A stretch of 64,000 bases of DNA from Mariniphaga sp041687215 (GTDB lineage Bacteria > Bacteroidota > Bacteroidia > Bacteroidales > Prolixibacteraceae). This document shows positions 24,972 to 34,160 of this stretch, piece after piece (positions within the stretch are counted from its first letter, which is position 1; each line of letters opens with the position of its first letter). The notes beneath the pieces are model-generated. The model made no database searches. It had not been told where the DNA came from and was given only the letters and a program-made list of their open reading frames with translations. The stretch is from positions 1 to 64,000 of the forward strand of contig NZ_JAWLCI010000003.1 of NCBI RefSeq assembly GCF_041687215.1. Direction: 5' to 3'. Position numbers and translations under genes: made by a program.

Positions 24972-25786
24972 AATAATTTTCCCTGCCTCCCCAACGGGTC
25001 CTCTTTTCGGCGGTTGCGGCCCATTCCCTCCAGTTTCAGGTCTTTTTTAACGGTGGAATCGTATTGGGTGGTGCTTCCGTGATCAACCGGAATCAGCAGG
25101 TCGCGGCCTTTTTTTTTGGGGTCTTTTACGCGGATGGAAACCGGATCGGCTTTAAAATCATCGCCCGGATAAGGTTTTAGCAGTCCGAGCACTTCTTCCA
25201 GCGGAAGAGAATCGTCGAGCCATTTGTGTTCGTCTTTTTTATCCAGAATGACAGGTGAGCGGTGATGTCCGATTTCTTTTGTAATGTTGCTGGCGACGGT
25301 TGTGATAATGGAAAACGAATGCACTACTTCGCCGGTGGTGTTGTTTGCCCAGGTATCCCAGATTCCTGCGAAAGTGAACACTTCCTGGTACTTTTTGTGA
25401 ATGTGAAACGGTTTGCTCAACCGCTCTTTTTCAGGCCCTTCGAAATAGCCGTTGGCAATTACCAGACACCTCTTTGATTTTATGGCCGTTCGGAAAGCCG
25501 GCTTTTTAGAAATGCCCAGTTCACCCGAATAATTCACATCGTTTTCCTTGTTCAAATCACCTTCGGAACGGGCATTAATCAGGTACATCGGATTTTTTGC
25601 CCAGTGCGGTGTCAGTCCAAACTGAAATGCCTGCAACTCGTCAGGTTTATCGTTGGTAATTACATACGCCAAATCGCCCGGCGCTACATTAAAATTATCC
25701 TGAACACGAATTTCAGTTGGATTTTTTACTCCAAACCTTTTTACAAACAACTCGATGTCAATAATTTGAACAAACCGGCCACACAT
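24968..25786 (-). CDS. SOS response-associated peptidase, SRAP/HMCES (YedK) family
   Basis: The protein is 272 residues. The initiator Met is followed by catalytic Cys2 (MCGRF), which forms a thiazolidine crosslink with abasic sites in single-stranded DNA. The other SRAP landmarks are FNVAPG, GLTPHWAKNP, INARSE (the active-site Asn), CLVIANGYFEG (Glu) and HHRSPVIL (His). The Glu motif is GYFEG where GFYEW is commoner. It protects abasic sites and channels their repair. It converges on the toxin stub and ends the damage-tolerance island. It is divergent from the GH2 gene, so its promoter is in 25787-25926, where I find only a weak partial likeness to the S24 operator. Confidence 0.93.
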   Translation of the reverse strand: MCGRFVQIIDIELFVKRFGVKNPTEIRVQDNFNVAPGDLAYVITNDKPDELQAFQFGLTPHWAKNPMYLINARSEGDLNKENDVNYSGELGISKKPAFRTAIKSKRCLVIANGYFEGPEKERLSKPFHIHKKYQEVFTFAGIWDTWANNTTGEVVHSFSIITTVASNITKEIGHHRSPVILDKKDEHKWLDDSLPLEEVLGLLKPYPGDDFKADPVSIRVKDPKKKGRDLLIPVDHGSTTQYDSTVKKDLKLEGMGRNRRKEDPLGRQGKLF

Positions 25787-25926
25787 AATTCATCATCTTT
25801 TTTCCAAAAAAATATGTTGTTTCAAAATTAGAATTTTCAGAAACAGTTTAAATGATTTTTTTTGAATTCTTTTTTCAATCCACTTTGAATGTTATTTTTA
25901 CTCTTGAATATAAAACTTCAATGTAT

Positions 25927-28377
25927 ATGAAATCTAAACCTATAATTATGGTTCTTCTGGCAACTTTTCCTGTTTTCTTTTCAAGCTGCGACAAACCGGG
26001 AAAAGACAGTATTTTTATCAATCAACCGCGGCAGGAAGTCCTATTCGATTTTGACTGGAGATTTCACCGGGGAGATGCAGAAAATGCGCAATTAGCTGAA
26101 TATGATGATTCTGCCTGGCGCACGCTGGATTTACCTCATGACTGGAGTATCGAAGACATTCCCGGAACAGATTCACCGTTGATTCCAACAGCTATTGGTG
26201 GAATTAGCACAGGATATTATCTTGGCGGAACCAGTTGGTACCGTAAAACCTTTAATGTACCTGCCAAACTGGAAGGGAAAAAGGTTAGTATTATGTTTGA
26301 AGGTGTTTACATGAACAGCGATATCTGGCTGAACGGGGTTCATCTTGGAAACCACCCTTACGGTTATACAGCTTTTGAGTTTGATTTAACTGAATTGATA
26401 AAATTTGGTGAAGAAAATGTGCTGGCGGTTCAGGTAAAAAATGAAGGTCGCAACAGCCGCTGGTATTCCGGTTCGGGCATTTATCGCCACGTTTGGCTAA
26501 ATGTTACTGAGCCTGTTCATATTAAAATCTGGGGTGTGGGAATAACTACGCCGGAAATATCCGCAGAAAATGCTACTGTAAATATCACCACAGAAATTGT
26601 GAATAAAAGCGAAGTCATTCAACCAGTTGAAATAAGCGGAACTGTTTTCGATTCAGATGGAAAAAAAGTAGCTGAATTTAGCAGCGATATTGAAATAGGA
26701 GCAGGTAATGAAATTTCAGACGTTCAAACGGTTCAGGTAAATTCCCCAAATTTGTGGTCGCCCGAAGCGCCGGATTTATACCAAACGGTAATCGAATTAA
26801 AAAACAAAAAAGGCAAAATCATTGATAAAAAAGCAGAACATTTTGGAATTCGAACCATTGAATTTAGCGTTGAAAATGGATTTTTACTGAACGGCAAACC
26901 GGTTTTGATGAGAGGCGCCTGCGTTCATCATGATAACGGGCCTTTGGGATCAGCCGCATTCGACCGGGCCGAAGAACGTCGTGTGGAGCTGCTTAAAGCC
27001 AGTGGTTTTAATGCCATCCGGTGTGCGCACAATCCGCCCTCGGTGGCTTTTCTCGATGCCTGCGACCGGTTGGGAATGTTGGTTATCGACGAATCTTTTG
27101 ACATGTGGCAGCGGCCAAAAAATCCGCAGGATTACAGCAATTACTTCGACGAATGGTGGCAAACAGATATTGAAGCAATGGTTCTTCGCGACCGCAATCA
27201 CCCGTCAATTATTATGTGGAGTACCGGAAATGAGATTCCTGAGCGGGGAGAGCCGGAAGGTGCTGAAACCTCAAAAATGCTTGCTGAGTATGTTCGAAAA
27301 CTTGACCCAACACGACCGGTAACTGCGGCTGTGAACGGACTAAATCCGGACAAAGACCCTTATTTTGCCACACTCGATATTTCGGGTTACAATTATTCCT
27401 TTGGCGGCGACCACGGGAAACAGAGTATTTTTGAAATGGACCACGAACGGGTGCCGGACCGGATTATGTATTGTGCAGAATCTTATCCGCTTGAGGCTTT
27501 TGGTGCCTGGATGGATGTCGTAAATCATTCCTATGTTTTGGGCGATTTTGTGTGGACCGGCTTCGATTATTTGGGAGAAGCCAGTATTGGCTGGCGCGGT
27601 TATCCGCACGATGAGAATTTTTATCCGTGGAACCATGCATATTGCGGCGACATTGACATTTGCGGGTTTAAACGCCCGCAGTCGTTTTACCGCGATGTGC
27701 TTTGGGAAGTGGGCGATCAGCTTTCCATATTTGTAAAACCGCCGGTTTCTTCATTTCCTGAAAAAGAAAACCGGGCAAGCTGGAGCAAATGGCACTGGCA
27801 CGACCATGTGGCCGATTGGAACTGGGAAGGGTATGAAAATCAAAACCTTGAAGTGAATGTTTATTCCGGCCACGAGAAAGTGGAACTTTTCCTGAATGGT
27901 GAATCTTTGGGAATAAAAGAAACGAATACTGATAATGAGTTTATTGCAGTTTGGAGTGTGACTTACCAAACTGGCGAGTTGAAAGCTGTTGCAACAGATG
28001 GCGAAACCGTAAAAGCTGAACATATTTTAAAATCGGCAGAAAATCCTGTTAAAATTTTACTTTCTGCCGACCGGACCAAACTTTTAGCCACCGGACAGGA
28101 TTTGAGTTACATCACTTTTGAATTGGTTGATGAGAACGGCATCAGAAATCCGAAAGCTGAAAATTTGCTTCAGTTTGAAATGGAGGGGCCCGGCGAAATT
28201 ATTGCAGTGGCCAGTGCAAATCCCATGAGTACCGAAAGTTTTCAGCAGCCTCAAAGAAAAGCCTGGCAGGGCAGGGGACTGGTCATAATAAGATCGCAGA
28301 AAAATGCGGGTGAAATTGTTTTGCGTGTAAAATCAGATGGAATTGAATCTGCTGAAATTAATATTGATTCAAATTGA
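25927..28377 (+). CDS. Glycoside hydrolase family 2 lipoprotein (beta-galactosidase-like)
   Basis: The start is set at the ATG at 25927 (816 residues), directly before a lipoprotein signal (MKSKPIIMVLLATFPVFFSSC). Earlier in-frame starts add an unneeded leader. Domain order: jelly-roll sugar-binding domain (TLDLPHDWSIEDIPG, TSWYRKTFNVP), immunoglobulin-like domain, TIM barrel, then DUF4982 and a further Ig-like C-terminal domain as in many Bacteroidota GH2 enzymes. The acid/base is Glu436 in STGNEIPERG and the nucleophile is probably Glu518 in YCAESYP. It is a surface- or periplasm-facing exo-beta-glycosidase, possibly beta-galactosidase. No GH or Sus genes adjoin it, although the PNGase locus is about 15 kb away. 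Specificity cannot be read from the sequence. Confidence 0.9.
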   Translation: MKSKPIIMVLLATFPVFFSSCDKPGKDSIFINQPRQEVLFDFDWRFHRGDAENAQLAEYDDSAWRTLDLPHDWSIEDIPGTDSPLIPTAIGGISTGYYLGGTSWYRKTFNVPAKLEGKKVSIMFEGVYMNSDIWLNGVHLGNHPYGYTAFEFDLTELIKFGEENVLAVQVKNEGRNSRWYSGSGIYRHVWLNVTEPVHIKIWGVGITTPEISAENATVNITTEIVNKSEVIQPVEISGTVFDSDGKKVAEFSSDIEIGAGNEISDVQTVQVNSPNLWSPEAPDLYQTVIELKNKKGKIIDKKAEHFGIRTIEFSVENGFLLNGKPVLMRGACVHHDNGPLGSAAFDRAEERRVELLKASGFNAIRCAHNPPSVAFLDACDRLGMLVIDESFDMWQRPKNPQDYSNYFDEWWQTDIEAMVLRDRNHPSIIMWSTGNEIPERGEPEGAETSKMLAEYVRKLDPTRPVTAAVNGLNPDKDPYFATLDISGYNYSFGGDHGKQSIFEMDHERVPDRIMYCAESYPLEAFGAWMDVVNHSYVLGDFVWTGFDYLGEASIGWRGYPHDENFYPWNHAYCGDIDICGFKRPQSFYRDVLWEVGDQLSIFVKPPVSSFPEKENRASWSKWHWHDHVADWNWEGYENQNLEVNVYSGHEKVELFLNGESLGIKETNTDNEFIAVWSVTYQTGELKAVATDGETVKAEHILKSAENPVKILLSADRTKLLATGQDLSYITFELVDENGIRNPKAENLLQFEMEGPGEIIAVASANPMSTESFQQPQRKAWQGRGLVIIRSQKNAGEIVLRVKSDGIESAEINIDSN

Positions 28378-28505
28378 CAAAGCATTGGAGTTAAAAGGGA
28401 ACAGATTGTTTTATGCAAAAACTGGTATTTTTTCAATCCTGAATTAATCGATTGGACATATCAATAATTTCATTGTTTAAATGGTTGATCTGGTTTTCAA
28501 ACTGT

Positions 28506-28536
28506 TTTGCCTTCTCACAATTTCCTTGTATTTTTG
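28506..28536 (+). promoter_or_regulatory. Bacteroidota promoter of ffh (TTTG-N19-TATTTTTG)
   Basis: TTTG at 28506-28509 and TATTTTTG at 28529-28536 match the -33/-7 consensus with a 19-base spacer. Transcription would begin about 28543, which excludes the possible in-frame start at 28507 and supports 28567. Confidence 0.7.
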
Positions 28537-28566
28537 CGGCTCATTTTCAAAAGAAAATTAAACAAC

Positions 28567-29907
28567 ATGTTTGAAAATTTATCTGACAAGCTCGAGCGGT
28601 CTTTTCAGTTGTTGAAAGGACAAGGGAAAATTTCAGAAATTAACGTGGCGGAAACCCTGAAAGAAATTCGCCGTGCACTGCTCGATGCCGACGTCAATTT
28701 TAAAATAGCCAAAACTTTTACTGATGATGTAAAGGAAAAAGCCCTGGGGCAAAACGTGCTTACTGCCGTTAAGCCGGGCCAGTTGATGGTGAAAATTGTA
28801 AAAGATGAGCTGGCCGAACTGATGGGCGGCGAATCGGTTGACATCGATTTAAGCGGTTCACCTTCAGTAATTTTAATGGCTGGTTTACAGGGTTCGGGTA
28901 AAACAACTTTCTCGGGCAAACTGGCCAACATGCTCAAACGCAAAAAGGGCCGGCATCCGTTGCTGGTTGCGGGCGACGTTTATCGTCCGGCTGCAATTGA
29001 ACAGTTGAAGGTGCTTGCCGAACAAATTGGCGTTCCGGTTTATACCGAAGAAGGAAACATGAACCCGGTGCAAATTGCCCAGTCGGCCATAAAAGAAGCC
29101 AAAAGAGCGGGCAACGACGTGGTGATTATTGATACCGCCGGTCGTCTGGCTATTGACGAGCAGATGATGAATGAAATTTCAGCCATTAAAAAAGCGGTAA
29201 ATCCCAACGAAATTTTGTTCGTGGTCGATTCCATGACCGGTCAGGATGCAGTGAACACAGCCAAGGAATTTAACGACAGGCTGGACTTTAATGGGGTGGT
29301 GCTTACCAAACTCGACGGAGATACCCGTGGTGGTGCAGCCCTTTCCATTCGTTCGGTTGTTACAAAACCCATCAAATTTGTTGGAACTGGAGAAAAGCTC
29401 GACGCCATCGATGTTTTTCATCCCGCCCGAATGGCCGACCGTATTCTGGGCATGGGCGACATTGTTTCGCTGGTTGAAAAAGCCCAGGAACAATACGACG
29501 AAGAAGAGGCCCGCAGGCTACAGAAAAAACTGGCAAAAAACACCTTCAATTTTAACGATTTCCTGAAACAGATTAACCAGATTAAAAAAATGGGTGATCT
29601 GAAAGATGTGGTTTCTATGATTCCGGGTATGGGAAAAGCCATGAAAAACATGGACCTCGACGACGATGCATTTAAACACATTGAAGCCATTATTTATTCC
29701 ATGACTCCGGCTGAACGCGAAGATCCGGCACTGATTAACGGAAGCCGCCGAAAAAGAATTGCTGACGGTTCAGGAACTAATATTCAGGAAGTTAACCGGC
29801 TGTTGAAACAATTTTCTGAAACACGTAAAATGATGAAAATGGTTTCGCAAGGCAAAAATATTCAGCGCATGATGGGCGGAATGAAACAACCCGGAGGAAG
29901 GTTTTGA
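28567..29907 (+). CDS. ffh: Signal recognition particle GTPase Ffh
   Basis: The protein is 446 residues from the ATG at 28567, which is the only start downstream of the promoter. The N domain (MFENLSDKLERSFQLLKGQG) is followed by the G domain with GLQGSGKTTFSGKLA (P-loop), GDVYRPAAIEQL, DTAGRLAIDE and TKLDGDTRGGAAL. The M domain carries FNDFLKQINQIKKMGDL, PGMGKAM and the Met-rich tail (KMMKMVSQGKNIQRMMGGM). It binds signal sequences on ribosomes and delivers them to FtsY and SecYEG. The 4.5S RNA gene was not found in this window. The gene starts a core stretch with folD. Confidence 0.97.
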   Translation: MFENLSDKLERSFQLLKGQGKISEINVAETLKEIRRALLDADVNFKIAKTFTDDVKEKALGQNVLTAVKPGQLMVKIVKDELAELMGGESVDIDLSGSPSVILMAGLQGSGKTTFSGKLANMLKRKKGRHPLLVAGDVYRPAAIEQLKVLAEQIGVPVYTEEGNMNPVQIAQSAIKEAKRAGNDVVIIDTAGRLAIDEQMMNEISAIKKAVNPNEILFVVDSMTGQDAVNTAKEFNDRLDFNGVVLTKLDGDTRGGAALSIRSVVTKPIKFVGTGEKLDAIDVFHPARMADRILGMGDIVSLVEKAQEQYDEEEARRLQKKLAKNTFNFNDFLKQINQIKKMGDLKDVVSMIPGMGKAMKNMDLDDDAFKHIEAIIYSMTPAEREDPALINGSRRKRIADGSGTNIQEVNRLLKQFSETRKMMKMVSQGKNIQRMMGGMKQPGGRF

Positions 29908-29981
29908 CAGTTTCAGGTTTCAGGTTCCGAGTTCAAAGTTTAAAGTTCAAAGAATTTACTGATTAAAATAAAAAACAACGG

Positions 29982-30857
29982 ATGATTCTAATCGATGGTA
30001 AAAAAGTGGCAGCAGAAATGAAGGAAGAAATTGCTGCAAAGGTTAAAGTTTTAAAAGAAAGCGGGGCAAAAACTCCTCACCTGGCAGCAGTTTTGGTGGG
30101 TCACGATGGAGGAAGCGAAACTTACGTGGCTTACAAAATTAAAGATTGTGAAGCCGTTGGTTACAAGTCATCGCTTATTCGTTATGAAGATGATGTTACC
30201 GAAGATGAGTTACTTGCCAAGGTTAATGAATTGAATGAAGATCCTGATATCGATGGTTTTATTGTTCAGTTACCTTTGCCTGCTCACATTTCGGAGCAAA
30301 AAGTAATTGAAGCAATCGATCCGAAAAAGGATGTTGATGGTTTTCATCCGGAAAATGTTGGACGGATGGTTATTGGTCTTCCATCTTTTGTTTCGGCTAC
30401 CCCATTCGGAATAGTTGAATTATTAAAACGATACAACATTGAAACCAGCGGAAAAAACTGTGTGATTGTTGGCCGCAGCAATATTGTTGGCCGTCCGCTG
30501 AGTATTTTAATGTCGCAAAAAGCCATAAACGCTACCGTTACCGTTGCTCACAGCCGAACCAAAAATCTGGAGGAATTGTGCCGGAGTGCTGATATTCTGG
30601 TTGCTGCCATTGGAGTTCCCGAATTTGTAAAAGGAAATATGGTTAAAGAAGGCGCGGTTGTAATCGACGTAGGTACTACTCGGGTGAAGTCTGATCAAAC
30701 CAAATCGGGTTGGAAACTGAAAGGGGATGTGCTGTTTGATGAAGTTGCACCAAAATGTTCATATATAACCCCGGTACCTGGTGGAGTTGGCCCAATGACC
30801 CGCGTTTCGTTGCTTTACAATACGCTGCTGGCGGCTACGGGAGAAATTTATAAATAG
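29982..30857 (+). CDS. folD: Methylenetetrahydrofolate dehydrogenase/methenyltetrahydrofolate cyclohydrolase
   Basis: The protein is 291 residues, standard for FolD. Motifs: LVGHDGGSETYVAYKIKDCE (with the catalytic Lys of YxxxK), DGFIVQLPLP, KDVDGFHPENVGRM, GRSNIVGRPLS (dinucleotide-binding) and TPVPGGVGPMT. It interconverts 5,10-methylene- and 10-formyl-tetrahydrofolate for purines and formyl-Met. The 74-base gap from ffh contains repeats of the type TTCAAAGTTTAAAGTTCAAAG (about 29935-29955), a spacer texture common in Bacteroidota. Confidence 0.97.
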   Translation: MILIDGKKVAAEMKEEIAAKVKVLKESGAKTPHLAAVLVGHDGGSETYVAYKIKDCEAVGYKSSLIRYEDDVTEDELLAKVNELNEDPDIDGFIVQLPLPAHISEQKVIEAIDPKKDVDGFHPENVGRMVIGLPSFVSATPFGIVELLKRYNIETSGKNCVIVGRSNIVGRPLSILMSQKAINATVTVAHSRTKNLEELCRSADILVAAIGVPEFVKGNMVKEGAVVIDVGTTRVKSDQTKSGWKLKGDVLFDEVAPKCSYITPVPGGVGPMTRVSLLYNTLLAATGEIYK

Positions 30858-30957
30858 TTAAAATCCTGAAATATTCAGTTTCATTGAAAACCGGGTACTT
30901 TTTATAATTATTTTTTTATTTTTGAACTTCTAACCAAAAATCGAAAAATTAAGCAGG

Positions 30958-31362
30958 ATGGAAAGCGTTGACAACAAGGAAGAAAAGAAAAAACCAGAGG
31001 ACAATTCCAAGCCAGGAATATTTTCAAAAACAATTCGTGCCGGAAAAAGGACCTACTTTTTTGATGTAAAAAGCACCCGAAACGACGAATATTATTTAAC
31101 AATAACAGAAAGCAAAAGAAAATTTCTCGATAACGGAAATTTCAGGTACGAAAAGCATAAATTGTTTTTATATCCTGAAGATTTTGAAAAGTTTTCCGAA
31201 TCACTTGAAGAAATTATCAAATATATTCACAAAAATCAACCCGAATTGAAATCCGAAACTTCAGAAGAAGTTTTTAAGGAAAAGACCGAAGAAGTAACTG
31301 TTGAAGTTGAATCTGAATTAACAGGCAAAGATTTTAGTGATATTGATTTTGAAAATATTTAA
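30958..31362 (+). CDS. PUR-alpha-like nucleic-acid-binding protein (DUF3276)
   Basis: This 134-residue protein has a charged N-terminus, one PUR repeat (IFSKTIRAGKRTYFFDVKST, split, DEYYLTITESKRKF and HKLFLYPEDFEKFSESL) and an acidic, glutamate-rich tail from about 90 onward. DUF3276 proteins of Bacteroidota and spirochaetes are bacterial PUR-alpha homologues that bind single-stranded DNA or RNA. A -7 box TATTTTTG at 30917-30924 lies 33 bases upstream of the start. A strong terminator follows 26 bases after the stop. Confidence 0.9.
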   Translation: MESVDNKEEKKKPEDNSKPGIFSKTIRAGKRTYFFDVKSTRNDEYYLTITESKRKFLDNGNFRYEKHKLFLYPEDFEKFSESLEEIIKYIHKNQPELKSETSEEVFKEKTEEVTVEVESELTGKDFSDIDFENI

Positions 31363-31388
31363 ACTACTCTTTTTGAAAAAACAACTTG

Positions 31389-31425
31389 TCCCTTCCTGTC
31401 ATTTTTGCGGGAAGGGATTTTTTTT
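31389..31425. terminator. Intrinsic terminator of the PUR-alpha gene
   Basis: The left arm TCCCTTCCTG (31389-31398) pairs with CGGGAAGGGA (31408-31417) over about 10 bp including one G-U, followed by eight or more T. The T-run abuts the end of the convergent ABC-F gene. Confidence 0.85.
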
Positions 31426-33307
31426 ATTCAAGCTCACTCAATTCCAGCCAGCGCAGCTCTTTTTCATCTAATAAAGATTTGATTTGCATCAACATATTCG
31501 ACTTGACATGAAGTTGTTCGTGGCCTAAATCGCCCGAGTGTAAATCCGTTTCCAGTTGTTCTTTTTCGGCTTCAAGTTTTTCCATTTCAGTTTCCAATTG
31601 CTCCATCTCCCGTTTTTCTTTAAAAGAAAGTTTCTTTTTTGCATGGACTTCATCAGGCTTAACTTTGAATTCTGGTTTTACTTTTTTATCTGAATTTTTA
31701 TCCTGAGTTTTTTGTTCCTGCCGGTTTTTTTCTTCCAGCTCGTTTCGATAAATCGTATAATTTCCCGGAAAGTCGGAGATCAAACCGTCGCCTTCAAAAA
31801 CAAAAAGATGGTCCACAATTTTATCCATAAAAAAACGATCGTGCGAAACCACAACCACGCATCCTTCAAAAGCTTTCAGGTAATCTTCCAAAACATTCAG
31901 GGTGAGAATATCCAAATCGTTGGTTGGTTCATCCAGAATGAGAAAATTCGGGTTCTGCATCAAAACCGTGCATAAATAGAGTCTGCGTTGTTCTCCGCCA
32001 CTTAGCTTTTCAATATAATTGTATTGCGTTTCGGGAGGAAACAAAAACCGGGTGAGCAACTGAGAGCTAGTCATCCGCGAATCGTCTTCAAAAATGATAA
32101 ATTCTGCAATTTTGTTTACCGCATCAATTACGCGTTCCCGCGGATTAAAATTAATTCCATCCTGTTTGTAATACCCAAATTTTATAGTTTGGCCAATTTC
32201 AATTTTCCCTATATCAGGTTGCATGATTCCGGTAATCAGATTTAAGAAAGTGGTTTTTCCGGTTCCGTTTTTTCCAACAATTCCAACCTTTTCAAATCTT
32301 GAGAATTTATAAGAAAAATCTTCAATTAGTTTCACCCCCGGAAAACCTTTGGAAAGGTGTTCTATTTCAACAATTTTTTTTCCCAGCCGGGCAGATTTTA
32401 CGCTCAAATCCACACTTTCTTCTGTGAAATTCTGGCTGGCTTTTTCTTTTATTTCCTGAAACGAATCCACTCTGTATTTTGCTTTGTGGCTGCGGGCTTT
32501 GGGCATCCGGCGCATCCATTCCTGTTCGGTGCGCAACAGGTTTTTTGCTTTGGTAACCGATGCCTGTTGCATTTCAATTCGTTCACTTCTTTTCTGTAAA
32601 AAATATGAATAGTTTCCCTGGTAACGATAGATTTGGTTGTCTTCCATTTCAATAATTTCGGTACAAACCCGGTCGAGAAAATAGCGGTCGTGGGTAACCA
32701 TTAACAAAGTTGATTTTGTTTTTCCCAGGTAGGCTTCAAGCCATTCAATCATTTCCAAATCGAGGTGGTTGGTGGGTTCATCCAGAATTAGCAAATCTGG
32801 TTTTTGAACCAAAACTTTTGCCAGTGCCAGCCTTTTTTGCTGTCCGCCGGAGAGCTGACCAACCGGTTGTTCCAGATTGAAAATTTTTAGCTGGGTTAAA
32901 ACCTGTTTTATTTCTACTTCTGCATCCCAGGCGCCCAGTTCGTCCATTTTTTCAGAAATTTCAGCAATTTTTTGCTGATTGTTTTTTGCCACTGCCAGTT
33001 CAAATTCTTTTACTGTTCTGAGTTTTTCGCTATCCGATTGAAAAACTTCCTCCAAAACCGTATGGTCGGGATTTAGGCGGGGAATCTGTTCGAAATACCC
33101 GATATTTATGTTGTTGGTCACGGTAACCGAACCCTCTTCAGGTGAATCTTTACCGGCTAAAAGGTCGAGTAGTGTTGACTTCCCTGCTCCATTTCGGGCA
33201 ATCAGAGCTACTTTTTGTCCTTCGGAAACAGTAAACGAAATGTTCTCGAAAAGCATTAGCTCGCCCCAGCGTTTCGAAAGATTTTCAGCCTGAATAAATG
33301 GTCTCAT
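31424..33307 (-). CDS. ABC-F family ATPase (Uup-like)
   Basis: At 627 residues this protein has two ABC domains and no membrane segments: Walker A ARNGAGKST and GKNGTGKTT, signatures LSGGQQKRLALAK and LSGGEQRRLYLC, Walker B LLILDEPTNHLD and FLILDEPTNDLD. The inter-ABC linker (about 240-320) is charged and includes a short coiled coil, and the C-terminal about 110 residues form a Lys/Glu-rich coiled coil (EKREMEQLETEMEKLEAEKE, C-terminal domain of Uup-type proteins). ABC-F proteins bind the ribosomal E site and resolve stalled states; some give antibiotic resistance. It converges with the PUR-alpha gene and is divergent from nth. Confidence 0.93.
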   Translation of the reverse strand: MRPFIQAENLSKRWGELMLFENISFTVSEGQKVALIARNGAGKSTLLDLLAGKDSPEEGSVTVTNNINIGYFEQIPRLNPDHTVLEEVFQSDSEKLRTVKEFELAVAKNNQQKIAEISEKMDELGAWDAEVEIKQVLTQLKIFNLEQPVGQLSGGQQKRLALAKVLVQKPDLLILDEPTNHLDLEMIEWLEAYLGKTKSTLLMVTHDRYFLDRVCTEIIEMEDNQIYRYQGNYSYFLQKRSERIEMQQASVTKAKNLLRTEQEWMRRMPKARSHKAKYRVDSFQEIKEKASQNFTEESVDLSVKSARLGKKIVEIEHLSKGFPGVKLIEDFSYKFSRFEKVGIVGKNGTGKTTFLNLITGIMQPDIGKIEIGQTIKFGYYKQDGINFNPRERVIDAVNKIAEFIIFEDDSRMTSSQLLTRFLFPPETQYNYIEKLSGGEQRRLYLCTVLMQNPNFLILDEPTNDLDILTLNVLEDYLKAFEGCVVVVSHDRFFMDKIVDHLFVFEGDGLISDFPGNYTIYRNELEEKNRQEQKTQDKNSDKKVKPEFKVKPDEVHAKKKLSFKEKREMEQLETEMEKLEAEKEQLETDLHSGDLGHEQLHVKSNMLMQIKSLLDEKELRWLELSELE

Positions 33308-33344
33308 GAACTAAATTTTGGCAAAAATAGTAAATACAAAGAAA

Positions 33345-33368
33345 AAAAGCCGGTCAATACCGGCTTTT
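33345..33368 (-). terminator. Hairpin plus T-run upstream of the ABC-F gene, minus-strand oriented
   Basis: AAAAGCCGGT (33345-33354) pairs perfectly with ACCGGCTTTT (33359-33368) around a CAAT loop. On the minus strand the stem is followed by a seven-base T-run, so it looks like an intrinsic terminator 38 bases before the ABC-F start codon. It lies in a divergent region where no minus-strand gene precedes it, which suggests attenuation or a short RNA. Confidence 0.6.
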
Positions 33369-33518
33369 CCAGGTCTGTTTAATTACTAACTTAAAACTAT
33401 TTCTTTTGATGGGGAGAAACAGTTCTTAAAATAAACTTCTTATATATGACAAGACAGATGCAGAATTGTTACACCTATTTTCCAAAAAATTCATTTATTT
33501 TGACAAAAACACAAATTC

Positions 33519-34160
33519 ATGCGTAAAAAAGAACTTTTTGAAAAAGTAATCCAATATTTTAAGGAAACAATGCCTGTGGCCGAAACCGAGTTGGTGTACA
33601 AAAATCCGTTTCATCTGATTGTTGCAGTAATTCTTTCTGCCCAGTGTACTGATAAGAGGGTAAACCAAATTACTCCCGATTTATTGAAAAGATATCCGAC
33701 TCCCGAAAAAATGGCGGAAGCCGAGCTGGCAGAAGTTTTTGAATATATAAAAAGCTGTTCGTACCCCAATAATAAGGCAAAACATTTGGTTGGCATGGCG
33801 CGTAAGTTAATGGAACTATTTGACGGACAGGTTCCTGACGATGTTGTTGAATTGCAAAAATTGCCGGGAGTTGGCAGGAAAACAGCAAATGTAATTGCTT
33901 CTGTAGTTTTTAATAAACCCGCTCTGGCGGTTGATACTCATGTTTTCAGAGTAGCTGCCCGAATTGGGCTGACAACAAATGCCAAAACACCTCTGGCAAC
34001 CGAGTTGCAATTGATGAAATACATTCCGGTAGAATTGGTTCCAAAAGCCCACCACTGGCTGATTTTACACGGACGATACACTTGCGTGGCACGAAAACCA
34101 AAATGTGAAAAATGTGGCCTGACTGATATTTGCAGGTATTATTTAAGATTAACTAAGTAG
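33519..34160 (+). CDS. nth: Endonuclease III
   Basis: The protein is 213 residues. The helix-hairpin-helix LPGVGRKTANVI has the catalytic Lys, the catalytic Asp is in AVDTHVFRVAARIGL, and the [4Fe-4S] loop is C-X6-C-X2-C-X5-C (CVARKPKCEKCGLTDIC) at the C-terminus. It is a bifunctional DNA glycosylase/AP lyase that removes oxidised pyrimidines. It overlaps the convergent zinc transporter by 12 bases at the 3' ends. Confidence 0.96.
   Translation: MRKKELFEKVIQYFKETMPVAETELVYKNPFHLIVAVILSAQCTDKRVNQITPDLLKRYPTPEKMAEAELAEVFEYIKSCSYPNNKAKHLVGMARKLMELFDGQVPDDVVELQKLPGVGRKTANVIASVVFNKPALAVDTHVFRVAARIGLTTNAKTPLATELQLMKYIPVELVPKAHHWLILHGRYTCVARKPKCEKCGLTDICRYYLRLTK

Noticed and set aside
25787..25926. 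S24 operator in the SRAP-GH2 spacer
   Set aside because: Only AAATTAG and GAAACAGT are shared in loose order. The TGACT and AGTCA ends and the spacing are missing, so I do not call it.
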